Shown here: piece by piece, positions 1 to 5,704 of the stretch
How the letters are laid out: the number at the start of each line of letters is the position of its first letter
How positions within the stretch are numbered: position 1 is the stretch's first letter
From: an uncultured Collinsella sp.
GTDB lineage: Bacteria; Actinomycetota; Coriobacteriia; Coriobacteriales; Coriobacteriaceae
Length of the DNA: 17,111 nucleotides
Reading direction: 5' to 3'
NCBI GenBank assembly: GCA_900554495.1
Contig: USHR01000016.1
Span: 1-17,111, forward strand
Program-made: the position numbers and the translations under genes
The notes under the pieces: model-generated
Database searches by the model: none
Seen by the model: only the letters and a program-made list of their open reading frames with translations
Told to the model about the DNA's origin: nothing

Positions 1-2
1 CG

Positions 3-50
3 CAGACGCTCAAGCAGGAATACCTCGATACATACGAGGGAGGTGAATGA
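3..50 (+). CDS. 3' end of an unidentified gene (partial)
   Basis: An open frame runs in from the left edge and stops at TGA 48-50, encoding the C-terminal tail QTLKQEYLDTYEGGE. The Shine-Dalgarno sequence of the next gene lies inside its last codons and its stop is only one base before the next ATG, an arrangement typical of translationally coupled genes in one operon. The 15 visible residues are polar and helix-forming and give no family assignment. That it is a real gene is inferred only from this coupling. Confidence 0.35.
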   Translation, partial: QTLKQEYLDTYEGGE

Positions 51-51
51 C

Positions 52-480
52 ATGATAGGCAAGAGCTATGCAAAGATAGCGATTGTTGGCTCTGTACTTT
101 GTCTTGCAATGGTGCTATGCGCATCATTTGCGAGGTATAGGTCCGAGCAGTCGTTTATCGATGGCGCTGAGAACGGTTTTGGCATAGACGGGATGTATGT
201 CGACGATGGCGCGACCAGGCCGTCTATGGCGATTCTTGCAGGCGAAGACATGGAATGGCAAATCTGTAATGGCGATGGCTCTTGTCTGAGTGGTCGTTTG
301 GCCGCAACGAGCGACCCGAATTCGTTCGATCTTCTCGACAATGATGGATCGGATTGCGGTTCAGTTCACCTGTCGTATGCATCACGAGATGGGATGGACG
401 GCATTCTCTACGTCTTCCACGAGTCTGGCGATTTCAAGATGCGCAGGACTAACCGAGTGCCGGCTTTTTTCGAGGAGTGA
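52..480 (+). CDS. Small membrane-anchored or secreted protein, unknown function
   Basis: A 142-residue protein is encoded. I chose ATG 52 because a good Shine-Dalgarno GGGAGG (38-43) lies 8 nt upstream; a GTG at 43 in the same frame would overlap that site. Residues about 5-25 form one hydrophobic segment after a Lys-containing start, so it is either an uncleaved N-terminal anchor or a signal peptide. The remaining roughly 115 residues are acidic, rich in Gly, Asp and Ser, and would be outside the membrane; three cysteines there (in the ICNGDGSC and SDCGS stretches) could form disulfides if exported. No enzyme motif is visible. It appears coupled to the partial gene before it and is followed by a strong hairpin at 486-514. 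I do not recognise the family. Confidence 0.7.
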   Translation: MIGKSYAKIAIVGSVLCLAMVLCASFARYRSEQSFIDGAENGFGIDGMYVDDGATRPSMAILAGEDMEWQICNGDGSCLSGRLAATSDPNSFDLLDNDGSDCGSVHLSYASRDGMDGILYVFHESGDFKMRRTNRVPAFFEE

Positions 481-485
481 GAATT

Positions 486-514
486 CCCGGCGGTCTGCCG
501 ATCAGGCCGCCGGG
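486..514 (+). terminator. GC-rich hairpin after the small membrane protein gene
   Basis: The arms 486-497 and 503-514 (CCCGGCGGTCTG / CAGGCCGCCGGG) form a 12-bp stem with one G-U pair and a 5-nt loop, starting 5 nt after the stop codon at 480. There is no U-run afterwards (GTATTGAA follows), so it is not a classical intrinsic terminator; it could stabilise the mRNA 3' end or act with Rho. Its position argues for a role in ending the upstream transcript. Confidence 0.5.
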
Positions 515-533
515 GTATTGAACCCCGCATTCA

Positions 534-590
534 TCCGTACACACACGGATGAATGCGGGAAGTGTCCGGATGAAGTTGATAATCAAGGAA
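534..590 (+). repeat. 57-nt interspersed repeat, copy 1 (with hairpin 524-559)
   Basis: This stretch matches the reverse complement of 17055-17111 at 51 of 57 positions with no gaps. The 5' part belongs to a perfect 15-bp hairpin: arms 524-538 and 545-559 (CCCGCATTCATCCGT / ACGGATGAATGCGGG) around the loop ACACAC. The motif CGGATGAA recurs just after it (567-574), and the 3' part contains the odd-length palindrome TTGATAATCAA. The repeat may begin at 524, but copy 2 is cut by the window edge. No reading frame within it is conserved. It resembles a REP-like intergenic element or a recombination site; which one cannot be decided here. Confidence 0.75.
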
Positions 591-918
591 ACAAAGCCGT
601 TCTGCCTGGGACGGCTTTGGCTTGGACTTTAACTACAACATCGCAATCGACACTTATCAGCTCGCGCAACGCGCATGGCCAAATCTCGGACGCTGGTGCA
701 TGGAGGACCTTCGAGATTTACTGGACATCCAAAACGACGACGCACACCGCGTGCTCGCCGACTGCGAAGACGAGATGGCTGTCTACAATGCGATCAGAAA
801 CGGCGTGAAGTCCGGAGAGCTTTCTGTGGAACCGCCGCGCCGTCGCGCGAGCCGACCGGGCAACCCGGGCAATCTGGTCCCGGCTCTCCCGGTCGTATTC
901 CTACGATATCGCCCCTAG
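583..918 (+). pseudogene. C-terminal remnant of a DnaQ/DEDDh-family 3'-5' exonuclease
   Basis: The frame is open from just after a TAA at 580-582 to TAG 916-918. The conserved stretch starts near 622, where a TTG could serve as a start but has no convincing ribosome binding site. Residues resembling the end of an exonuclease domain are visible: DTYQLAQRAWPNL (matching the usual DTxxLAR...P helix), a following LRDLLDI helix, and AHRVLADCEDEMAVYNAI, which carries the catalytic His and Asp of the HxxxxD Exo III motif. The N-terminal Exo I motif (DxE) and a clear Exo II motif are absent, so it cannot be a complete nuclease. The tail (Pro/Arg/Gly-rich) looks unstructured. The left limit falls inside the repeat, suggesting that recombination there removed the 5' part. 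The family call rests on motif pattern only. Confidence 0.6.
593..618. terminator. Hairpin with terminator-like features on the minus strand
   Basis: The arms AAAGCCGT (593-600) and ACGGCTTT (611-618) form a perfect 8-bp stem, extendable by two inner pairs. Read on the minus strand it is followed by GTTTCCTT, a modest U-rich tract, so it could end leftward transcription coming from the 1787-931 cassette. On the plus strand no U-run follows. It is the third hairpin in a row after 486-514 and 524-559. Confidence 0.4.
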
Positions 919-930
919 ATCACCAATGTG

Positions 931-1170
931 TCAGATAAAGAATGAGGCAATGGCTATGATCACGCCTACGGCAGATGCAACGACTGCGCCTTTTTTCCTC
1001 TCCTTTAGTCCGACGAATAGGGTTGCCGTAAAGTAAAGGGCGGAAATGCAGGCTATGGCAAGCGAAACGAGTTCCTTGGGCGGTTTCAGCAAAAGGTCGC
1101 TAGCAAAGAGTAATGCAAGCAGGGCAAAGCCGATTGTGGTCAAGTATCTCGATTGATTTTGCGACTGCAT
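931..1170 (-). CDS. Small three-segment membrane protein, unknown function
   Basis: A 79-residue protein begins with ATG 1170 (start codon read on the minus strand), 12 nt after the stop of the secreted-protein gene; a weak Shine-Dalgarno (GAAAGG) precedes it. Three hydrophobic segments are visible at about residues 10-28, 34-53 and 61-79, separated by short loops (KPPKE, then KERKKG). The very basic second loop suggests that side is cytoplasmic. Size and topology resemble small immunity proteins, holin-like proteins and many uncharacterised proteins, so topology alone does not give a function. It is the last gene of the leftward cassette and stops 12 nt from the convergent exonuclease remnant, an unusually tight juxtaposition. 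Confidence 0.65.
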   Translation of the reverse strand: MQSQNQSRYLTTIGFALLALLFASDLLLKPPKELVSLAIACISALYFTATLFVGLKERKKGAVVASAVGVIIAIASFFI

Positions 1171-1182
1171 GGCAACTGCCTT

Positions 1183-1587
1183 TCAGAACATGCAAGTGAA
1201 AAGTCGGTACGATGTCATTGCGGTTGCAAACAAGCCGCCGCCAGGACCGGTTGTCACGAGACCGGCGATAACTTCAGCGGTGCTAGCAAGGTAGGGATCG
1301 CGCAGGCAAGCCTCCTCCTTCGCGTTCAGCTTGACCTTGTGATGGACGGTGCGGTTATTTGCAAATCCGTGAGAATCGCACCACGCCTTGGAATATGAAT
1401 CCGTGCAGCGTCCGCGCTCAAAAAGGGATATATCGTAATTTTCGTCGTAGTTGTCTCCGACGTAGATCTCGCTGCTCTCGCCGGGAGACCCCTCGTCGGC
1501 ATAGGCTGCCGCAACGGGCACAAATGGTGTCATGACAAGGGAGAGGCAAAGAGCTGCTGAGACGATGGAGGGCAGGCATTTCTTCAT
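1183..1587 (-). CDS. Secreted four-cysteine protein, unknown function
   Basis: A 134-residue protein starts at ATG 1587 with a good Shine-Dalgarno (AAGGAG, 6 nt upstream). Residues 1-30 form a Sec-type signal peptide (MKK, hydrophobic core, likely cut after AYA-30). The mature part (about 104 residues) has an acidic Tyr/Asp/Glu-rich front (31-57), four cysteines (61, 70, 94, 132) that could form two disulfides, a His pair at 82-83, and a Gly/Ala-rich hydrophobic stretch at 101-123 containing GPGGG. It ends close to the last Cys (SYRLFTCMF). A thioredoxin-like stub is encoded just upstream and a small membrane protein just downstream in the same direction. The architecture would suit a secreted bacteriocin-like peptide or toxin, but no recognisable family motif supports that; it could equally be a harmless envelope protein. 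Confidence 0.7.
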   Translation of the reverse strand: MKKCLPSIVSAALCLSLVMTPFVPVAAAYADEGSPGESSEIYVGDNYDENYDISLFERGRCTDSYSKAWCDSHGFANNRTVHHKVKLNAKEEACLRDPYLASTAEVIAGLVTTGPGGGLFATAMTSYRLFTCMF

Positions 1588-1616
1588 GACTGGCTCCTTA
1601 ATCTGGCCTTTGATAG

Positions 1617-1787
1617 TTACTTGATGTCGCCTCCTTCCGCTTTATATCCGTTGTATTTGGCGTATTTCTTTAATAAGGCAAGAGGTTCTTCATCTCCTTC
1701 GGATAAGCCGATGATGTTTCCTTGATCATCCAGTATGAATACGGACGGAATATGCTCAAGTTCATATTGGTCATACACGGTCTTATC
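1617..1787 (-). pseudogene. C-terminal stub of a thioredoxin-like (TlpA-type) protein
   Basis: On the minus strand, 56 codons are open from 1787 to TAA 1619-1617, directly preceded by an in-frame TAA (1790-1788). The translation contains EHIPSVFILDDQGNIIG, which fits the second half of a thioredoxin fold: the cis-proline loop (IPS), the following beta strand and the D-x-x-G-x-I hairpin; a helix (PLALLKKYAKY) then ends the domain. The N-terminal half, where the CxxC redox motif would lie, is missing and no start codon is available. It sits 29 nt upstream of the secreted four-cysteine gene on the same strand, so an intact version may have been its operon partner. The fold assignment from such a short piece is moderate. 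Confidence 0.5.
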
Positions 1788-1796
1788 TTAATTTTT

Positions 1797-2291
1797 GCTG
1801 ATGGCTCAGGCAAGGCGGGGCTTACGTTCGAGGCGACCAACAATGCCCTGGCCCTACAGAGAATAAACGCCACGAACACGCACGCCGGCGGCTGGGAGAA
1901 GTCCGAACTCCGCGGCCGCCTCGATACCGGCGACCTCTGGTCGCTTTTGCCTTGCGAACTCCAGTCCAAGGTGAAGTCCGTCACGAAGATGACCGACAAC
2001 CTGGGCGGCGGCAAGGCAGGCACCCCCTCGGCCACGACTGACAAGGTCTTCCTGCTCTCGATGACTGAAGTCTACGGTGACCTCCAGTCTGACGGCGCCC
2101 AGTACGAGTACTACAAATCCAAGGGCGTGACAACGTCGAACTATTCCAGTGCTTCGTCGAGCAGCTATCACTGGACTCGCTCCGTGCATCCGAGCAACTC
2201 CGCGTCCTTCCGCTGTGTCCACAGCAACGGCAGCTATGACTACTACAGCGCGACGAACATCTACTGCGTGTTCCCCGCCTTCTGCTTTTAG
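1797..2291 (+). pseudogene. C-terminal fragment of a DUF6273-like surface protein
   Basis: About 164 residues are open from the junction to TAG 2289-2291. The sequence has the features I associate with DUF6273 domains of Collinsella-type surface proteins: ADGSGKAGLTF, GGWEKSELR, a GDLWSLLP helix, a TTDKVFLLS strand, YEYYKSKGV, an HWTRS motif and a Gly/Tyr-rich end closing with VFPAFCF. Such domains normally sit at the end of much longer exported proteins; here the upstream part and any signal peptide are absent. The same frame continues leftward to a TTG at 1722, but those codons are antisense to the thioredoxin stub, so a 189-residue chimera would be accidental. A strong terminator follows at 2306-2343. 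Function of the domain is not known to me; a role at the cell surface is likely. Confidence 0.55.
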
Positions 2292-2305
2292 CCTCATCTG
2301 CAACC

Positions 2306-2343
2306 AATGAAAAGCCCGTGCGATTCTGCGCGGGCTTTTCATT
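2306..2343. terminator. Strong, roughly symmetrical intrinsic terminator
   Basis: The arms AATGAAAAGCCCG (2306-2318) and CGGGCTTTTCATT (2331-2343) form a perfect 13-bp stem, extendable inward with G-U pairs to a loop of about 4 nt. An A-rich left arm and T-rich right arm allow it to function in both directions. It lies 14 nt after the stop of the surface-protein fragment. Confidence 0.8.
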
Positions 2344-2734
2344 TGGCAACCAAGCGAACGATTCGTGGCTTGAAGCGCATGTTGTCTGGTTGAAGAAAAA
2401 TGAGGTCATACAGCGGCCCTCAGAGCGCCTGCCGCACTCCCCCGCCATTACCGCTGCGGCATCCTCGTATGGAGCCCATCCTGCTTGGCGTTTCGTTGCA
2501 ACAGCCAACTTGTCCACCGATCAAGTGAACCACTGGAATAAATACAGCGACACGCTTGTTCGTTACAGTCGCTATATCTGTGTGAATCGCCGCGATAAAT
2601 GCCGCCCGTTCTCGGCGTGTACCAGCTACGCATATGTAAACTCATATCGCGTTAATAGCTCGGCTCATGTACCTGCATAACACACAAGTAGCCGCAAAAG
2701 GCGATTATCGCGTAGGTAGATTATTGGCACCCTG
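2344..2734. other. Intergenic stretch with no convincing gene
   Basis: About 390 bases carry only weak frames: a plus-strand frame that starts inside the terminator and runs to 2680, and a short minus-strand frame at 2448-2645. Neither has a ribosome binding site, a plausible domain or protein-like composition. The right end becomes AT-rich and contains a small palindrome GCGATTATCGC (2701-2711). It may be decayed sequence; I see no transposase or phage motif in any frame. Confidence 0.5.
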
Positions 2735-2764
2735 TTGCTTAATCAAAATTAAGCAATTGCTTAA
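2735..2764. repeat. Nested palindrome: three arms of TTGCTTAA
   Basis: TTGCTTAAT (2735-2743) pairs with ATTAAGCAA (2748-2756), and that second arm pairs again with the adjacent TTGCTTAA, giving a perfect 16-bp palindrome TTAAGCAATTGCTTAA at 2749-2764. The middle arm can therefore pair with either neighbour. It lies just past the tRNA-Pro terminator. Arrays like this are often binding sites for dimeric DNA-binding proteins, but no regulator gene is nearby. Confidence 0.6.
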
Positions 2765-2772
2765 AACAAAAA

Positions 2773-2797
2773 AGGTCAGGCACTAGGTGCCTGACCT
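2773..2797 (-). terminator. Intrinsic terminator of the tRNA-Pro gene
   Basis: The arms 2773-2783 and 2787-2797 (AGGTCAGGCAC / GTGCCTGACCT) form a perfect 11-bp stem with a TAG loop. Read on the minus strand it is followed by a U-run (TTTTTGTTTT, 2772-2763) and begins 10 nt after the tRNA 3' end, so it is a textbook terminator for the tRNA transcript. Confidence 0.85.
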
Positions 2798-2806
2798 GCA
2801 AACTTC

Positions 2807-2883
<77 letters not shown>

Positions 2884-2925
2884 AAGCTTTTGTTTGTTGC
2901 TCTGCTCTCGCTCGCAACAGGGAGT

Positions 2926-2955
2926 ATATTAACCCGAAACTTTGCCCTTGTGCAA
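2926..2955 (-). promoter_or_regulatory. Sigma70-type promoter of tRNA-Pro
   Basis: On the minus strand, TTGCAC (2955-2950) and TAATAT (2931-2926) are separated by 18 nt and match the -35 and -10 consensus at 5 and 4 or more positions. The tRNA 5' end lies about 42 nt downstream of the -10 box. The site is in the short gap after coaBC, which itself lacks a clear terminator. Confidence 0.65.
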
Positions 2956-2963
2956 GAACTTTT

Positions 2964-4175
2964 TTATAAATTTTGAAGCAAGTCCAAAATTGTATCTGCG
3001 AGCTGGGGTTTTGTTAGAACGGGAAGTTCTTGCGTGCCCGTTGTGCTTACGATCCAGGCCTTGTTGGTATCGGTTCCAAAACCCGAATCGGCACGCGAGA
3101 CATCGTTGGCGATAATGGCATCGCAACCCTTGCGGGCGAGCTTGCACTGCGCGTACTCCACGACGTTATCGGTCTCGGCCGCAAAGCCGATCACGCATCG
3201 TTCGCCCTTCTGGCGCGAGAGCTCGGCCAAAATATCGACCGTTTCGACCAGTTCGATGCGATCGAGGCGTTCATTGGCCTTTTTGAGCTTATGGTCGGCA
3301 GGGGCCGCGGGTGTGTAGTCGGCGACAGCCGCCGCGCAAATGGCCGCATCGGCCGTCTGGAAGGCGCTCAGCGCCGCCTGTAGCATCTCTGCGGCGGTCT
3401 GCACGCGCACGCACTCCACGCCGCGACCCACGTCGAGTGACGTCGGCCCCAACACGAGCGTGACCGCAGCACCGCGGCGAGCGGCCTCCCCCGCCAGGGC
3501 GATGCCCATCTTTCCCGATGACCGATTGCCGATAAAGCGCACGGGGTCGATCGGTTCGTGCGTAGGGCCGGCGGTGATGACGATGCGCTTGCCCGCCAGG
3601 TCCTGAGGTGCGGGGTTGAGCACCTCGCAGATGGCCTCGACAATGTCCTCGGGCTCGCTCATGCGTCCCGTGTCCACGTCGCCGCAGGCAAGGTAGCCGC
3701 TGCCGGGTCCCACCACATGGACGCCACGGTCGCGCAACGTGGCCATGTTGGCCTGCGTCGCCGGTGCCTTCCACATGCCGTTGTTCATAGCGGGCGCGAT
3801 CACGATGGGTCGCGGCGTGGCAAGCAGCGTGGTGGAGATGAGGTCATCGGCGATGCCGTTGGCCATCTTGGCGATGATATTGGCCGTCGCGGGCGCCACG
3901 ACCACCAGGTCGGGCTCCTGCGCGAGCGAAATGTGGTGGATGGGGTCGGAGGGATCGTCGAACAGGCCCACAGCGACCGGCTCGCCCGTAAGCGCACGGA
4001 AGGTGAGCGGGCCCACGAACTCCGTGGCATGCTCGCTCATAACGACTTTGACGCGCGCGCCGCGCTTTTGCAGCAGGCGCACGATATTGCACGACTTATA
4101 GGCGGCGATCCCGCCGGTAATGCCCAGCAGGATCGTTTTTCCCTCAAGTTGCATTGAATTGTTGGGTGCCGCCAT
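2964..4175 (-). CDS. coaBC: Bifunctional phosphopantothenoylcysteine decarboxylase / phosphopantothenate-cysteine ligase
   Basis: A 403-residue cytoplasmic enzyme for two consecutive steps of coenzyme A synthesis: joining 4'-phosphopantothenate to cysteine (CoaB) and decarboxylating the product to 4'-phosphopantetheine (CoaC). The flavin-binding CoaC half (about 12-185) shows GITGGIAAYK, the catalytic His81 in HHISLA, the PAMNNGMW motif (128-135) and the GYLACG clamp with Cys164. The CoaB half (about 195-400) shows TAGPTHEPID, the GNRSSGKMG motif and the dimer motif KLKK (296-299). Length is normal for the family. The ATG is 3 nt after the stop of the zinc-ribbon gene, with AAGGAAG as likely ribosome binding site; an in-frame ATG at residue 8 is an alternative start. 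It is the last gene of the long operon. Confidence 0.96.
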   Translation of the reverse strand: MAAPNNSMQLEGKTILLGITGGIAAYKSCNIVRLLQKRGARVKVVMSEHATEFVGPLTFRALTGEPVAVGLFDDPSDPIHHISLAQEPDLVVVAPATANIIAKMANGIADDLISTTLLATPRPIVIAPAMNNGMWKAPATQANMATLRDRGVHVVGPGSGYLACGDVDTGRMSEPEDIVEAICEVLNPAPQDLAGKRIVITAGPTHEPIDPVRFIGNRSSGKMGIALAGEAARRGAAVTLVLGPTSLDVGRGVECVRVQTAAEMLQAALSAFQTADAAICAAAVADYTPAAPADHKLKKANERLDRIELVETVDILAELSRQKGERCVIGFAAETDNVVEYAQCKLARKGCDAIIANDVSRADSGFGTDTNKAWIVSTTGTQELPVLTKPQLADTILDLLQNL

Positions 4176-4178
4176 CGT

Positions 4179-4898
4179 TTACGCTTCCTTGCTGGGAAGC
4201 ACCAGCAGACGGTGGCAGTACGGGCAGTGTGCGATCTCGCTACCGTCGTGGTTGAGGTCGCTCATGGACGATGCCTGCAGCGCGGTGTGGCAGATGGTGG
4301 GAATGTTGCCCTTGATGGTCTCGACGGCCAGGCCGCGGAACTGCTTGAGCAGACGCTCGTAGTCGGTGAGCACGTCAGTCGGCAGCGTGGCAGCCAGCGC
4401 GGTGCGCTCCTTTGTGGCTGCGTCAATTTGGGCCTGGAGGTCGGCGGCCTTGGCGCGGGCGGCCTTGGTATCGGCCTTCACGCCCTCCTCGAACTTAGCG
4501 ATGATGGCCTGCGCGCGAGCCTCGCGGTCGAGCGCCTCCTTGTGGGCGACAACGACATCCTTGCGGGTGTGCTCGATCTTGTCCAGACGCTTTGCCAGGG
4601 TGGCAAGCTCATTCTCCAGGTCCTGCACCTCGCGGTAATCAGAGCCGTCGACGTGACGCTTCTTGGCAGCCTCGATGGCGTTGTTGGTCTGGATCTCCGT
4701 GGTGTTGAGGTCGTCGAGCTCAATGTCCAGATCTTTGCGCTGGGCGTAGAGCTTGGTCATCTCGGACTTGAGCTTCACATAGGTCTTGCGCTTGGAAGCG
4801 AGCTCCTTGAGCTCCGGCATATTGGCAAGTTCGCTCTTGTTGCGGGCGAGCTCCAAATCGATCTGTTGCAGCTTGAGTAGCGTAGCGCCGGCGCTCAT
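4179..4898 (-). CDS. Coiled-coil protein with C-terminal zinc ribbon (C4-type family)
   Basis: A 239-residue protein. I chose ATG 4898 because AAAGGAGAG lies just upstream; the frame extends to 4934 but without a start signal. Residues about 5-165 are a long Lys/Glu/Ala-rich alpha-helical coiled coil, and the C-terminal 45 residues correspond to the zinc ribbon of the bacterial C4-type zinc-ribbon family usually found beside Nif3 genes. The second knuckle is intact (CPYC, 225-228), but the first is reduced: where CxxCH is usual there is Pro200 and only Cys203-His204. His residues nearby might complete the site. The ATG overlaps the TGA of the Nif3 gene by 4 nt, so the two are translationally coupled. 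Its molecular role is not established; nucleic-acid or protein binding is inferred. Confidence 0.85.
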   Translation of the reverse strand: MSAGATLLKLQQIDLELARNKSELANMPELKELASKRKTYVKLKSEMTKLYAQRKDLDIELDDLNTTEIQTNNAIEAAKKRHVDGSDYREVQDLENELATLAKRLDKIEHTRKDVVVAHKEALDREARAQAIIAKFEEGVKADTKAARAKAADLQAQIDAATKERTALAATLPTDVLTDYERLLKQFRGLAVETIKGNIPTICHTALQASSMSDLNHDGSEIAHCPYCHRLLVLPSKEA

Positions 4899-5704
4899 AA
4901 GTTCTCTCCTTTTGTCACAGTCCACCATTGGCAAGGCTTCAGTATTTTAATCGTATGACGGGGGTCGACCCCGGCGTCAACTGCAGAGTTCATCAAGATA
5001 TCCACGAACGGCTCCTCGGAGCGGTCGTGGCCGAGCAAGATCACCGGCAGCCCGCGCAGGGCAAGGTCTTGCGCCACGTGGTAGCCCGCCTCGCCCGTCA
5101 CAATAACATCTGCGCCCGCGGCGATGGCAAGCTCACCAAAGTCGCCCAGGGAGCCACCCAAAATGGCGACGGTCCGGCACGGGTGCTCGGCTTCGCCCCA
5201 TACGCGGGGGTCGCTGCCAAAGGCCATGGCGGCACGAGTGGCAAGGTCGCGCAGGCTGCAGGGGTCGTGGAGGATCGTGAGTGCGCCCAGACCGGTGAGC
5301 TCGGGCTCGTCCACATGCTCCAGCGAGCTTATGGGCTCGGCGCCCAGCAACTCACTCAGGCGAACGCGCGCCTCGTGCGAGCGGTCCAGGTTGGTGTGAA
5401 GCGAGATGATGCTCACGCCGCAACGAGCTGCCTCGTACAGCGCAGCGCTGCACTGTGGGCGCGCGGAATCGGCCGGACAAAAGGCCTCGGGCGCCTTGAT
5501 ATAGATGGGATGATGCGTCAGCAGCACGTTGGCGCCGGCCTCGAGAGCGCGGTGCACGTTGGCCTCGGTCGCGTCGAGTGCGCAGGCAACACCGGTGATC
5601 TTTGCAGCGGGATCTCCCACAGATAGCCCAACATGATCCCAGCCCTCGGCGTCCGCCTTGGGGTAACGCGCCAGCAGCGCACGTTCAAGCTCGGAGACGA
5701 TCAT
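4895..5704 (-). CDS. Nif3-family dinuclear metal-centre protein (YqfO/YbgI type)
   Basis: A 269-residue protein of the Nif3/NIF3-like family, sometimes labelled GTP cyclohydrolase I type 2, although the cellular role is unsettled. Metal-binding residues fit the family: His64-His65 in LLTHHPIY, Asp107 in LHTNLDRS, and His226 with Glu230 in GHDRSEEP. GGSLGDFGEL (183-192) and TGEAGYH (203-209) are other family motifs. The length suits the short form without the inserted PII-like domain. Its ATG overlaps the stop of the cysteine desulfurase gene (ATGA) and its own stop overlaps the next start in the same way, so it lies in the middle of a tightly coupled trio. No trmK-type methyltransferase gene, a common neighbour in Firmicutes, is next to it. 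Confidence 0.9.
   Translation of the reverse strand: MIVSELERALLARYPKADAEGWDHVGLSVGDPAAKITGVACALDATEANVHRALEAGANVLLTHHPIYIKAPEAFCPADSARPQCSAALYEAARCGVSIISLHTNLDRSHEARVRLSELLGAEPISSLEHVDEPELTGLGALTILHDPCSLRDLATRAAMAFGSDPRVWGEAEHPCRTVAILGGSLGDFGELAIAAGADVIVTGEAGYHVAQDLALRGLPVILLGHDRSEEPFVDILMNSAVDAGVDPRHTIKILKPCQWWTVTKGENL

Noticed and set aside
1722..2291. A 189-codon protein starting at TTG 1722 with an apparent hydrophobic N-terminus
   Set aside because: Its first 25 codons are antisense to the thioredoxin-like stub; the hydrophobic start is probably accidental, so I report only the domain fragment from 1797.
2318..2680. A 120-codon plus-strand frame after the surface-protein fragment
   Set aside because: It begins inside the terminator hairpin, lacks a ribosome binding site and shows no domain.
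1..2806. Direct repeat of the tRNA-Pro 3' end marking an integrated element
   Set aside because: No second copy of the T-arm or acceptor end sequence was found in this part, and no integrase frame is visible.
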